A stretch of DNA of 64,000 nt from Dehalococcoidia bacterium (GCA_003142375.1 PLME01000014.1:7830-71829), one strand, 5' to 3'; numbered from the stretch's first letter, positions 43,794-51,534 are shown. The notes: generated by a model not told the origin, from the sequence alone. Numbers and translations are program-made.

Positions 43794-44519
43794 TCAGGCC
43801 CTGGCTCTGCCCAGCGGCATGACACGCATGCCTGTGCCGGGGTCTACGTCAAAGCTCATGATATTGCCGGTATTCTTGTCAGCGCCACGTACTTTGGCTA
43901 CCTCCAGAACCTTGACCAATTTATCGCCCACCTCCTCAATTCGCAGTCTTAAGTGCGCATCGCAAGCCGATCTTATGCGGATCAACACCTGCTCATCAAA
44001 AGCATACGTGTGAGTTATATTAATAATGGTCCTGCCGCCGTCACACATTTTTTTACATTTTTCAAAATATTCAATAATCTGCTCCACCGATGTATGGGCA
44101 ATTATCGGAGTGAGAGAGTCCACGACAATCAGCTTGTAGGTGGGATAGGCCATAATTCCCGACGTTATCGTGGCAAACGTATCCATAGCTTTCATTCTGG
44201 ATGGCTCGATCGTAAATATCTTTATCCAGCCCAGCAGCAGGTGATCGATGATACTCAGCCCCAGGCTGTCCATCTGACTGTGCATGCTTTTAACCGTATT
44301 TTCCGTGGTAAAAAGCAGGACCCTGTGGCGCGCATTGAGCGCACCCCACATCATCTGCTGAGACAGCACCGACTTGCCTGCATCTGACTGTCCTTCAATT
44401 AAGGTCAGCGAACCTACGGGTATCCCTCCGCCGAGCCGCTTATCGATCTCGGAGTGCCCCGTACAAATTATTTCGTCTTGCGACCGTGCATCTTCATCTG
44501 ATGCCAATATTTTTGTCAT
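43794..44519 (-). CDS. arlH: Archaellum regulator ATPase ArlH
   Basis: 241-residue RecA/KaiC-like protein that binds ArlI and the cytoplasmic ring and controls motor assembly. Walker A is GQSDAGKS at residues 43-50 and the Walker B region LIVVDSLTPII near 130-140 ends in Asp-Ser, the pattern of ArlH. It is 24 bp upstream of arlI. The family is hard to confuse here because both ATPases lie together with the platform gene. Confidence 0.93.
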   Translation of the reverse strand: MTKILASDEDARSQDEIICTGHSEIDKRLGGGIPVGSLTLIEGQSDAGKSVLSQQMMWGALNARHRVLLFTTENTVKSMHSQMDSLGLSIIDHLLLGWIKIFTIEPSRMKAMDTFATITSGIMAYPTYKLIVVDSLTPIIAHTSVEQIIEYFEKCKKMCDGGRTIINITHTYAFDEQVLIRIRSACDAHLRLRIEEVGDKLVKVLEVAKVRGADKNTGNIMSFDVDPGTGMRVMPLGRARA

Positions 44520-44553
44520 ATCATCCTCTTAAAATTACGCGTCTCCATATCGG

Positions 44554-45052
44554 CTACCAGCCGAACGCTATCTGGCTCCGGGCGCCGTTAGGCGTTACCA
44601 CCGTGGCCAGGTTGGTCTTATTCTCAGTGGCTGCAGGCCACAGATTGACTGTTATTTGCATCGTCTCACCCGGGTTCAAGATATTGGGCTGGTATATTTC
44701 CGGCTTGCCCTGGAAAAAAAAAGGCACTGCTTGTCCACCCTGGCGTAGCCACTGAATTTGGTATCCAGTTTGTGCCTCCATCCTGATACCGCACGATAAC
44801 ATCCCAGGCTGCGTAATCGGCCAGCGACGTATTGCCCGTATTAGCTACATAGAGGGTTACACTGTTGCCGCCCGGCGAAGTCACGGCATTTTCGCAGGAG
44901 ATGCTGGTATTAACCATATCCCTTGACAGCACCTCCTCCTGTCTCAATGCATCCGCCGTGGTATTTACAGCATTGAGCGCAGTCATGCACAGCGAAACTG
45001 CAGCAGCGATCAGTAAGGCAATGCAAACAAGTGTGATTGCGAAATTCTCCAT
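44554..45052 (-). CDS. arlF: Archaellum stator-like protein ArlF, frameshifted
   Basis: The gene is split into two overlapping frames. The 5' part (from ATG 45052) has a hydrophobic N-terminal helix (about 5-30) followed by a beta-rich domain with VTLYVANTGN and DVIVRYQDGG; the 3' part continues the domain with NPGETMQITVNLWP and ends at 44554. The shift is one base at a run of nine A on the plus strand (44714-44722); with eight A the frame reads through SSAFFFQGKPEIYQPN, giving about 165 residues. ArlF and ArlG anchor the archaellum motor to the envelope. Either a sequencing error, phase variation or slippage; the copy as given encodes a 128-residue truncated protein. Confidence 0.75.
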
Positions 45053-45528
45053 GGCTCTCCTAGGCTTGCGCTGTAAATATCCTGGTCAGATATCCCGTTG
45101 GGCAGCACAAATTTAAAATAGTATGAACCGGAAGGTGCGGAGGCTAAGAAAATTGTTATCTTGACCGTGCCTGTCGTCGCCCATTCAGTCCCATTTTCGA
45201 TTGTATAGCTCCAGTACGGAACTTCTGATCCTATACTGCCGAATGGAATCCTGGCAAAATTCCCTTCGGGTCCGAAAAATACGTCGCTGTTTTGTATTCC
45301 CAGTATCCTCGATGCCCCGACATTTTTTAACCACACATAAACGCTGCTGCCGCTGTCGGCCATCTCAATTATCTCGATCTTACACCTGATTCTGTCATCT
45401 ATCTTTCCGGTGGCATCAGCTATGGCACCCGTGCTCTGCGTTATTGCCGGGTAAATAGCATTGATAACTACCATACTGCAAACAACTCCTCCTATTATCA
45501 GCAGGAGGGTAACCATCACCTTATCCAC
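45010..45528 (-). CDS. arlG: Archaellum stator protein ArlG
   Basis: 172-residue protein with an N-terminal hydrophobic helix (VMVTLLLIIGGVVCSMVVIN) like that of type IV pilin-related proteins, then a beta-sandwich domain (VYVWLKNVGASRI, GTVKITIFLASAPSGSYYF). This matches the ArlF/ArlG pair, which form filaments or capping complexes at the motor in the envelope. It overlaps arlC/D/E by 8 bp and arlF by 43 bp, showing tight coupling. ArlF and ArlG could be swapped in this assignment. Confidence 0.75.
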   Translation of the reverse strand: MDKVMVTLLLIIGGVVCSMVVINAIYPAITQSTGAIADATGKIDDRIRCKIEIIEMADSGSSVYVWLKNVGASRILGIQNSDVFFGPEGNFARIPFGSIGSEVPYWSYTIENGTEWATTGTVKITIFLASAPSGSYYFKFVLPNGISDQDIYSASLGEPWRISQSHLFALPY

Positions 45529-46432
45529 GCCTTGACTCCTTCATTACCGATAACATGGAAAGCAGGGCGCTATCGTGTTCCTCGGATCCTCCCATCAAAC
45601 TCTCCAATTGTGCCAATGTGGCCAGGTAATCGGTTGCCGTCGGAGACTGCTTGGAAGTAGACTCGTATCTTGAAATATGAATCATCCGGATCAGCACATC
45701 CTTTATATTGGTTGGTATGCGGCCCATGGCGCTCGACATCTCCACCAGAGCCTCTGTCCTATCTTTACCAAGCTTTCCGCATGCCTGGTCAATCCATTGT
45801 GTCATGCCCGCAATTACTACCAGGTCGGCCCTGCTGCCGGCCATGGTAGCAGTCCCGCCCTTTTTCTTACCGTTTCTGGGGGAGCCTTTGCCACTCAGCG
45901 GCTCTTCCTTTTCTTCGTCGACAGCTTCATCTATCTCAGCCTCGGATTCCAGTTCAACCGGGATAATATTTTTCTTTTTGCCCTTCTTAGGTTTCGGCGC
46001 CGGCTCATCTTCTGCCTCTTTTTCATCCTCCTGCGGCGACCCCGCAGAAGGTCCCGGCTGCGAATCGGCCAAAGCCTCCGATCCGGATGAAGGCCCCAAT
46101 TCGGGCATATCATCGGTCGGGCCACCCGGGCCGGGCTTATTGGCATCGAGGTCGGCAAACGGCTTGCCGAAGGACAAATCGGGATCGTCAAGGCCGGCAT
46201 CGGCGGACGGCTGATTGCTATTTTTACCTAAATCAAATATATCGGGGGGTACCTCTTCCTTATCTTTATCGGGTCCGGCAGGTGGTGTGCCGGTGTTCGG
46301 TACCATGCTGAAATTAAAGGGGTTCTGAATATTGAGGTACTGCTCACGGATATCAAGCAGGATCGTTTTGACCTCATTTTTCAATATCTTTAATTCTTCT
46401 TCCAGAAGCTTTATTCTTTGTTCTTCGTTCAT
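45521..46432 (-). CDS. ArlC/D/E-like archaellum cytoplasmic protein
   Basis: 303-residue protein with an N-terminal coiled coil (about 3-35), a long disordered Pro/Asp/Glu/Gly/Lys-rich linker (about 45-200) and a C-terminal helical domain (about 208-285; MTQWIDQACGKLG, ALVEMSSAMGRIPTNIKDVL, TATDYLATLAQLESLMG). The C-terminal domain resembles the ArlD/E domain, which in euryarchaea forms a cytoplasmic ring and connects to the chemotaxis adaptor CheF. Only one such gene is present, so it may do the work of ArlC, ArlD and ArlE. A GGGG site precedes the ATG. Confidence 0.7.
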   Translation of the reverse strand: MNEEQRIKLLEEELKILKNEVKTILLDIREQYLNIQNPFNFSMVPNTGTPPAGPDKDKEEVPPDIFDLGKNSNQPSADAGLDDPDLSFGKPFADLDANKPGPGGPTDDMPELGPSSGSEALADSQPGPSAGSPQEDEKEAEDEPAPKPKKGKKKNIIPVELESEAEIDEAVDEEKEEPLSGKGSPRNGKKKGGTATMAGSRADLVVIAGMTQWIDQACGKLGKDRTEALVEMSSAMGRIPTNIKDVLIRMIHISRYESTSKQSPTATDYLATLAQLESLMGGSEEHDSALLSMLSVMKESRRG

Positions 46433-46452
46433 ACGATTTACCCCTTTTTATG

Positions 46453-46481
46453 GTGGGCATCCGCCCTTGGCGGATGCCCAC
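46453..46481 (-). other. Intercistronic hairpin between archaellin and assembly genes
   Basis: GTGGGCATCCG and its complement make a perfect 11-bp stem with a 7-base loop, 45 bp after the second archaellin stop. On the coding strand the following sequence is CATAAAAAGG, not a T run, so it looks like a stabiliser or partial attenuator of archaellin mRNA rather than a terminator. Confidence 0.6.
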
Positions 46482-46525
46482 TTTTCACATTACCACCTAT
46501 AAATCAAGTTTCTAGTTCATAAGGC

Positions 46526-47137
46526 TTAGTGCAGGTCCATCACCGGTTCGATAGCCGGAGGCAGCTGCCTCTGGATGGTGATGGTGGAGCCGATCGACGG
46601 TTTTACCTGCAGGTTGAATGTATCATTGCGCTGCAGAGGCTGGCTCAGGGCCAGACCGGTGCCGAGATCGGCCAGATCAACGGTGATCTCAAACTGCTCG
46701 CCGGTCTCCAAAAGGTTGTTGCCGTTGTCATCGCCGATGGCGGCAAAGGACCATTTCACGTTATTGAGATAGTCGTTCTTGGTCGTCAGACTGATGACGC
46801 ACTTGTTCATGCCTATCGTGGCCCCTGAGTTGGGGGTCATGTCGATGGGGTTGCCGGCTATGGCATTCTTAACCGTGAAAAGGATGCTGGTAAGATTTTC
46901 GGTATCGCCGTAGCCTATACATGAGCCCGAAAGCTCCATGTTGCTCTTGGCTTCGTTAAGGCCGGCATAGATGGTTTCCTTGCCCCTCTCTGCGGAGAAG
47001 AGGCCCGCACTCAATACTGCATAGCCGAATACGGCTGCCACAGTCACGAATGCGATCAGTATGATGGCGGTCTCCAGACCGGTCATACCTTTCTCTCCCT
47101 TATGGAGATTGAACATCGCTTTCATTAATTTAATCAT
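46526..47137 (-). CDS. arlB2: Archaellin, second copy
   Basis: 203-residue archaellum filament protein. A short basic leader ends LHKGEKG and the mature helix starts MTGLETAIILIAFVTVAAV with Glu at +5, the class III prepilin pattern of archaellins. A beta-rich globular domain follows. The first 73 residues are identical to the first archaellin, and the rest differs at about 17 positions, chiefly in two surface patches (IGYGDTENL versus LAKGNTENV, and NSGATIGMN versus NDGSGNN). An AAGGAGG site precedes the ATG. It will need an ArlK-type prepilin peptidase, which is not in the window. Confidence 0.92.
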   Translation of the reverse strand: MIKLMKAMFNLHKGEKGMTGLETAIILIAFVTVAAVFGYAVLSAGLFSAERGKETIYAGLNEAKSNMELSGSCIGYGDTENLTSILFTVKNAIAGNPIDMTPNSGATIGMNKCVISLTTKNDYLNNVKWSFAAIGDDNGNNLLETGEQFEITVDLADLGTGLALSQPLQRNDTFNLQVKPSIGSTITIQRQLPPAIEPVMDLH

Positions 47138-47165
47138 TTTTTCCTCCTTACTAAAGGTTCAAAGC

Positions 47166-47771
47166 TTAGTGCAGGTCCATCACCGGTTCGATTGCCGGAG
47201 GCAGTTGCCTCTGGATGGTGATGGTGGAGCCGATCGACGGCTTAACCTGCAGGGCGAATGTATCATTGCGCTGCAGCGGCTGGCTCAGGGTCAGACCGGT
47301 GCCAAGATCGGCCAGATCAACGGTGACCTCAAACTGTTCGCCGGTTTCCAAAAGTTGATTGCCGTTGTCATCGCCGATAGCGACAAAGGACCACTTCACA
47401 TTATTGAGATAGTCGTTCTTGGTCGTCAGGCTGATGACGCATTTGTTGTTGCCGCTGCCATCATTCGGGGTCATGTCGATGGGGTTGCCGGCAATGGCAT
47501 TCTTAACCGTGAAAAGGATGCTGGTGACGTTTTCAGTATTGCCCTTGGCCAGGCAAGAACCCGAAAGCTCCATGTTGCTCTTGGCTTCGTTCAAGCCGGC
47601 ATAGATGGTTTCCTTGCCCCTCTCTGCGGAGAAGAGGCCTGCACTCAGTACTGCATAGCCGAATACGGCTGCCACAGTCACGAATGCGATCAGTATGATG
47701 GCGGTCTCCAGACCGGTCATACCTTTTTCTCCCTTGTGGAGATTGAACATTGCTTTCATTAACTTAATCAT
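47166..47771 (-). CDS. arlB1: Archaellin, first copy
   Basis: 201-residue archaellum filament protein, upstream twin of the second archaellin. The start at ATG 47771 has AAGGAGG; a frame extension to 47801 adds ten unconserved residues and lacks a site. Class III signal GEKG cleaved before MTGLETA. One cysteine pair (SCLAKG near 73 and NKCVIS near 109) is conserved in both copies and could form a disulfide. Nearly identical 28-bp leader sequences precede both genes, consistent with duplication. Confidence 0.92.
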   Translation of the reverse strand: MIKLMKAMFNLHKGEKGMTGLETAIILIAFVTVAAVFGYAVLSAGLFSAERGKETIYAGLNEAKSNMELSGSCLAKGNTENVTSILFTVKNAIAGNPIDMTPNDGSGNNKCVISLTTKNDYLNNVKWSFVAIGDDNGNQLLETGEQFEVTVDLADLGTGLTLSQPLQRNDTFALQVKPSIGSTITIQRQLPPAIEPVMDLH

Positions 47772-47944
47772 TTTTTCCTCCTTAGTAATTGTCTCGACCA
47801 TTTGTTAAATTTTGATTGCCTTTTTTAATTTTTGATGTCAACCCTGATAGGCTGTCACCTCCTGCTAATTTTGTTTATATTGTGTTCACTATGAACTTGC
47901 CGACACCTCCTTACTCATATTCAAGAAAAATTAATCCCATATTT
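47772..47944 (-). promoter_or_regulatory. Leader region upstream of the archaellin genes
   Basis: 173-bp AT-rich gap. On the minus strand a TTGACA occurs (47836-47841) but no good -10 box lies 16-18 bp further. Two extra AGGAGGTG-like sequences upstream (near 47861 and 47910) could be ribosome-binding sites of tiny leader peptides. No clear promoter could be fixed; abundant archaellin expression would normally need one. Confidence 0.35.
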
Positions 47945-48409
47945 TCATAATTTAACCAGGGTAAAATTGCTCCCCTGCTGAAATAAAACCATGCGCCATA
48001 GATGAACAATACGAATTGCTCCGATTAAATCGCTGCGTCTTACATCTCCGGTAAGAAAACCCGAAGCCCCGCTCTCAATGGCCGGCACCAGGAAGTTTTG
48101 CTCATCATTCAACACGATGACGCCTACATGAGGTGAGCATTCCTTAATATATGAAATGACTTTAGTGCTGTCCGTGCCCCTCAACCTTCCATCAAGGATC
48201 ACGATGTCGGGGGATACTTTTACGACCAGGTCCAATGCCTCTTTGCCGTCACGGGCCTCACCGATAACCTTTATGCTTTCGTCACCCGCCAGCATATGGC
48301 GGATTCCCTCACGCATAGCCTCGCTGCTGTCTACCACCAGTACACGTATCGCGTCTTCAACCAGGTTGCCTGTTGAATCGGTAAATGCGCTCGTTGACCG
48401 TGTAATCAT
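47945..48409 (-). CDS. Receiver-only response regulator, degenerate
   Basis: 154-residue CheY-like/NarL-like receiver without output domain. The acceptor Asp73 is present (DIVILDGRL), but the acidic pocket is DSS instead of DD, the conserved Thr/Ser is Asn101 (IVLND) and the conserved Lys is Thr120 (GFLTGD). Such receivers usually do not follow the phosphorylation switch. A leader of about 20 residues precedes the domain. It lies between the NarL-type pair and the archaellins, so it might tune archaellin expression or bind a motor protein. Confidence 0.75.
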   Translation of the reverse strand: MITRSTSAFTDSTGNLVEDAIRVLVVDSSEAMREGIRHMLAGDESIKVIGEARDGKEALDLVVKVSPDIVILDGRLRGTDSTKVISYIKECSPHVGVIVLNDEQNFLVPAIESGASGFLTGDVRRSDLIGAIRIVHLWRMVLFQQGSNFTLVKL

Positions 48410-48588
48410 GACCCTCCTCAGTTATCGTATATCTCAAGATACTAATCTTTGTTTTGATCTATTTTGGCATGGCCGACGTTGAGCGGTAAGTCCCAAATGG
48501 TTTCATTATGGTGACCGTATTAGCTCATACTTTTGGCCCTGACATGCCCGCGCATAGGAATAAATCGGGCTGAATTGGGCAAATAAAA

Positions 48589-48609
48589 AAGGCCCCGAGT
48601 GGGGGCCTT
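48589..48609 (-). terminator. Terminator after the NarL-type regulator gene
   Basis: AAGGCCCC and GGGGCCTT are 8-bp arms around a 5-base loop, with TTTTTTATTT on the minus strand. It lies 28 bp after the regulator stop and separates the che/signalling transcript from the archaellum transcript. Confidence 0.8.
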
Positions 48610-48636
48610 AAAGTTTAGCGGTTAAACTGATCGCTT

Positions 48637-49284
48637 TTAGAGCATATTTCTTCGGTAGGCTTCAGCCACAGCCTGAGTGCGGTCGACCGCATCAAGCTTA
48701 CTGAAAATAGTGTTGGTTTCCCTTTTTACGGTTGCCTCGCTAACGCATAGCTTGCCGGCTATTTCCCTATTAGTAATACCCGCTGCGATCAGCCGCAGGA
48801 TATCGAGCTGGCGGGGAGTAAGCAGTGTATTACGGCTGAGCTGGGCCACATTGCCAAATTGAGTGAATAGGGTACGTGTAATGGAAGGTGCAAAGGGTGA
48901 CTGGCCTTCAAAGGCCAGTTTAATGGATCTGGAAAGCTCTTCTCTGCCTATATCCTTTAGAAGATATCCCACGGCTCCGGCCTCGGCAGCCTGGGCCAGG
49001 TATTTATCTTCATATACTGTGAGGATTATTATATTGGCCTTACATTCCTTGGCTTTAAGCTGTCTGGTGGCCTCGATCCCACCCATGCCGGGCATCCTGA
49101 CATCCATTAATATAATATCCGGGTCCAGTTCCGCGGCTTTCAGGATCGCATCTTCCCCTGATTTTGCTTCTCCGACAACATCAATCCGCTCATCCAGCTC
49201 CAGCATGCGGCGCAACCCTTCACGCACCAGCTGCTGATCATCCACCAGCATAACCCTTATCAATTTTCTATCACTGCTGCTCAT
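48637..49284 (-). CDS. NarL/FixJ-type response regulator
   Basis: 215-residue transcription regulator: receiver (acceptor Asp in ILMDVRMPGMGG, Lys in YLLKD) and a LuxR-type helix-turn-helix (LTPRQLDILRLIAAGITNREI, then VSEATVKRETNTIFSKL). It overlaps the histidine kinase gene by 14 bp, so the two form a cognate pair. It may control the archaellum or the chemotaxis genes around it. Confidence 0.92.
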   Translation of the reverse strand: MSSSDRKLIRVMLVDDQQLVREGLRRMLELDERIDVVGEAKSGEDAILKAAELDPDIILMDVRMPGMGGIEATRQLKAKECKANIIILTVYEDKYLAQAAEAGAVGYLLKDIGREELSRSIKLAFEGQSPFAPSITRTLFTQFGNVAQLSRNTLLTPRQLDILRLIAAGITNREIAGKLCVSEATVKRETNTIFSKLDAVDRTQAVAEAYRRNML

Positions 49285-50872
49285 TTCCTGCCACTATTGA
49301 GCTGATGTGAGTCGAATCACTATGCGTTAAGAGCGGCAGGCGGCCGAATATCTTCGTACCATTGCCGGGGGCTGTAACGATGTTCAATGCACCCCCCAGC
49401 ATTTCTGCCCTTTCTTTCATAGTGATTAACCCGATGCTGCTTTTGGCTACTTTGTCGCTCAAAGCTTCCGACAGGTCGAATCCCTGTCCGTCATCAGTTA
49501 TCTCAACTATGGCATATTCTAAATCAAATTTCAAAATAAGGTCAACGTGCGATGCCTGCGCATGCTTCCTGACGTTATTCAAGGCTTCCAGTATTATACG
49601 GTATATGCTTACTTCCTGCACAAGGGACAGGGTATTCATGCTTCCTATGATCTTAAATTCACAGGTTGTGCCGTTTTCTCGGTTAAAACTCTCCACCTGC
49701 CTGTGCAGAGCCTCGATTAAACCAAGCTCGGCCAAAGCAATGGGGTGGAGATCGAGTATAATTCGCCTCAGTTCCTTTATGCTTTGATTGAGTATATTGT
49801 TGGTCCTCTTTATCTCGGTTATCGTGTCATCGTGCCGCGCAGATGTCAGAAAAGCTTCGCATAATTGCATTCCGTAGGAAGCGCTGACCAGCCACTGCGC
49901 CAGACCGTCATGGAGCTCGGAGGAGATCCTTCTCCGCTCATCTTCCTGGGCGGTCAACGACTTCTTTAAAAACCGCTCAAGGTTCCTCTGCTGCATCCTC
50001 ACACTTTCGAACAGGGTAGCATTTTCGATGGCGATGGCCGCCTGACCCGCCAGTATGTATAAAAGCTCCAGGTCACCCTCCGTGAACGGATTGCGTGAAG
50101 TAATCTTGCTGCAGTTGATAACACCGATTACCTTTTTCTTTAATAATAAGGGCACACAGAGAGAGGAAACTATCTCAGGATTGCCGCTGAATTTAAGCTG
50201 CTTGGCTTCACCGTTCAGCAAGATGGCACGGCCGGTCTCAACAACCGACCAGGCTATGCTGTCGTCGGAGATATCTTCGCCCTTGCCGATCAATTCACCC
50301 GGGAGGCCGATGGCTGCCCTGATGGTTAACTGCTGGGTAAACTCATCCAGCAGCATGAGTGATACCCGGTCAGCCCTGGTCTCTATGCATACCAGGTTGA
50401 CGATCCTGGGGAATATCTTATCGGCATCCAGCTCCGATACCAGCGATTTATTCAGCTCAAATAAAGGCAATAATGTTTTTAACCGCATATTCTCTTTGGC
50501 CAGCCGACTGTGCTGCAATACCTCTTCAACCACTTTCTTCAGGTTCTTCTCGTCCACCGGTTTTTCCAGTATGGCCTGAGCACCCGCCTGGAAAGCCTTT
50601 ATGAGGATATCGGGCGAATCGTTCTGGGTCATCACTATTACGCCGATTTCAGGGCTGAGAAAACGTGCCCTGTGTAAAACTTCCAGGGCGTTATCTTCCT
50701 GAATGGCCAGATTGTAGACCAGAACGTCAATGTTTTTTCGTTGGATAATGGAAAGGGCTTCTGAACAGGACTCAGATTTAATTACCGTGAAACCGCTGTT
50801 GGTTAATGCGTTTTTTACCGCTGTTGCTGTCGTGCGATCGTCATCAACCAGCAAAATGCTCTCTTTATACAT
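49271..50872 (-). CDS. Soluble NarX/DegS-type histidine kinase with receiver-like N-terminus and GAF domain
   Basis: 533 residues, no membrane helix. The N-terminal receiver-like domain (1-120) has Asn54 (VLVYNLAI) in place of the phospho-accepting Asp, so it is a pseudo-receiver. A GAF domain follows (about 140-290), then the HisKA_3 dimer helix with ISSELHDGLAQWL and the HATPase domain (ALNNVRKHAQASH; DDGQGFDL). It is paired with the NarL-type regulator downstream. The input is not known. Confidence 0.9.
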   Translation of the reverse strand: MYKESILLVDDDRTTATAVKNALTNSGFTVIKSESCSEALSIIQRKNIDVLVYNLAIQEDNALEVLHRARFLSPEIGVIVMTQNDSPDILIKAFQAGAQAILEKPVDEKNLKKVVEEVLQHSRLAKENMRLKTLLPLFELNKSLVSELDADKIFPRIVNLVCIETRADRVSLMLLDEFTQQLTIRAAIGLPGELIGKGEDISDDSIAWSVVETGRAILLNGEAKQLKFSGNPEIVSSLCVPLLLKKKVIGVINCSKITSRNPFTEGDLELLYILAGQAAIAIENATLFESVRMQQRNLERFLKKSLTAQEDERRRISSELHDGLAQWLVSASYGMQLCEAFLTSARHDDTITEIKRTNNILNQSIKELRRIILDLHPIALAELGLIEALHRQVESFNRENGTTCEFKIIGSMNTLSLVQEVSIYRIILEALNNVRKHAQASHVDLILKFDLEYAIVEITDDGQGFDLSEALSDKVAKSSIGLITMKERAEMLGGALNIVTAPGNGTKIFGRLPLLTHSDSTHISSIVAGNEQQ

Positions 50873-50927
50873 TGCAATCCTTAAAGATTAGTGCCTAGTT
50901 TACCTCTTTGTATACCTATAATTTATA

Positions 50928-51500
50928 CTATTTCTTCTTCGGCCACCAGCCCCACCAGTTTTCCTGACCGCATTTAGTGCACTTGACCTTCATAGCGACA
51001 ACACCGACGGAACCACATGAGCCGCACTTGAAGATTTTACTGATGTTATAGCCGGCTGTTCCCCTCAACCCTTCTGAAATAACCTCCACCTGGCTGCTTA
51101 CATTCTGAAGCTGCTGTACAGCAGCTTTGAAGGCCGCCGGGTTGACCTGGTTTGAAGTATTATTACTGTTATTATCAAGCTTGGTGATCATCACCTCAAG
51201 TTTGGCCATGCGATTTACGATTTCAGCCATCCTTTCCTGCAATGCATTGATATCACCGGCCGCTATACATTCATCGTGACTGTGACCGCCACCCGAAGCC
51301 GGCTCCTCGGCAAACCCGTGGCTGGACGCCACACTCACTTTCTGTACGTTTTGCAACGGTGGCGGCGCATCGGGTCTGGGTTTAACTTCCGCTGTGGTGC
51401 TGGCTGCGACCCTATGTGCCGACGTGGATTTACTGGAGACGCTCTTGCCCACCATTGAATCGATCTCTTCCTGCGTCAGCATTTTACTCGTATCGTCCAT
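50928..51500 (-). CDS. Zinc-ribbon protein with FliM-like CheY-binding N-terminus; candidate CheY-archaellum adaptor
   Basis: 190-residue protein with three parts. Residues 7-16, MLTQEEIDSM, match the conserved N-terminal peptide of FliM and FliY (LSQxEIDALL) that binds phosphorylated CheY at the bacterial flagellar switch. A disordered Ser/Ala/Pro-rich linker and a coiled coil (about 83-145, possible dimer or ring contact) follow. The end is a zinc ribbon with CGSC (159, 162) and CTKC (174, 177), closing with WWGWWPKKK. No FliM, FliN or flagellar switch core is encoded. It lies among chemotaxis and HD-GYP genes and close to the archaellum genes, so a CheY-P docking function is the natural reading, unproven. 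Confidence 0.7.
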   Translation of the reverse strand: MDDTSKMLTQEEIDSMVGKSVSSKSTSAHRVAASTTAEVKPRPDAPPPLQNVQKVSVASSHGFAEEPASGGGHSHDECIAAGDINALQERMAEIVNRMAKLEVMITKLDNNSNNTSNQVNPAAFKAAVQQLQNVSSQVEVISEGLRGTAGYNISKIFKCGSCGSVGVVAMKVKCTKCGQENWWGWWPKKK

Positions 51501-51534
51501 TGCACACCTTCTATGTTAAGTTTCTAGAACCCAA

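Noticed and set aside
44554-44802. 82-codon frame as a separate gene between arlH and arlF
   Set aside because: It continues the beta-domain of ArlF across a nine-base homopolymer and has no start signal; treated as the 3' part of the frameshifted gene.
36131-47801. Tad/Flp pilus or type IV pilus as alternative to archaellum
   Set aside because: Archaellin signal peptide and KG-MTGLETA start, ArlH next to ArlI, and ArlF/ArlG-like genes fit the archaellum; no TadE, TadZ or CpaB-like gene was found.
47820-47841. TTGACA ahead of the archaellins as a promoter
   Set aside because: No acceptable -10 box at 16-18 bp; kept only as part of the leader description.
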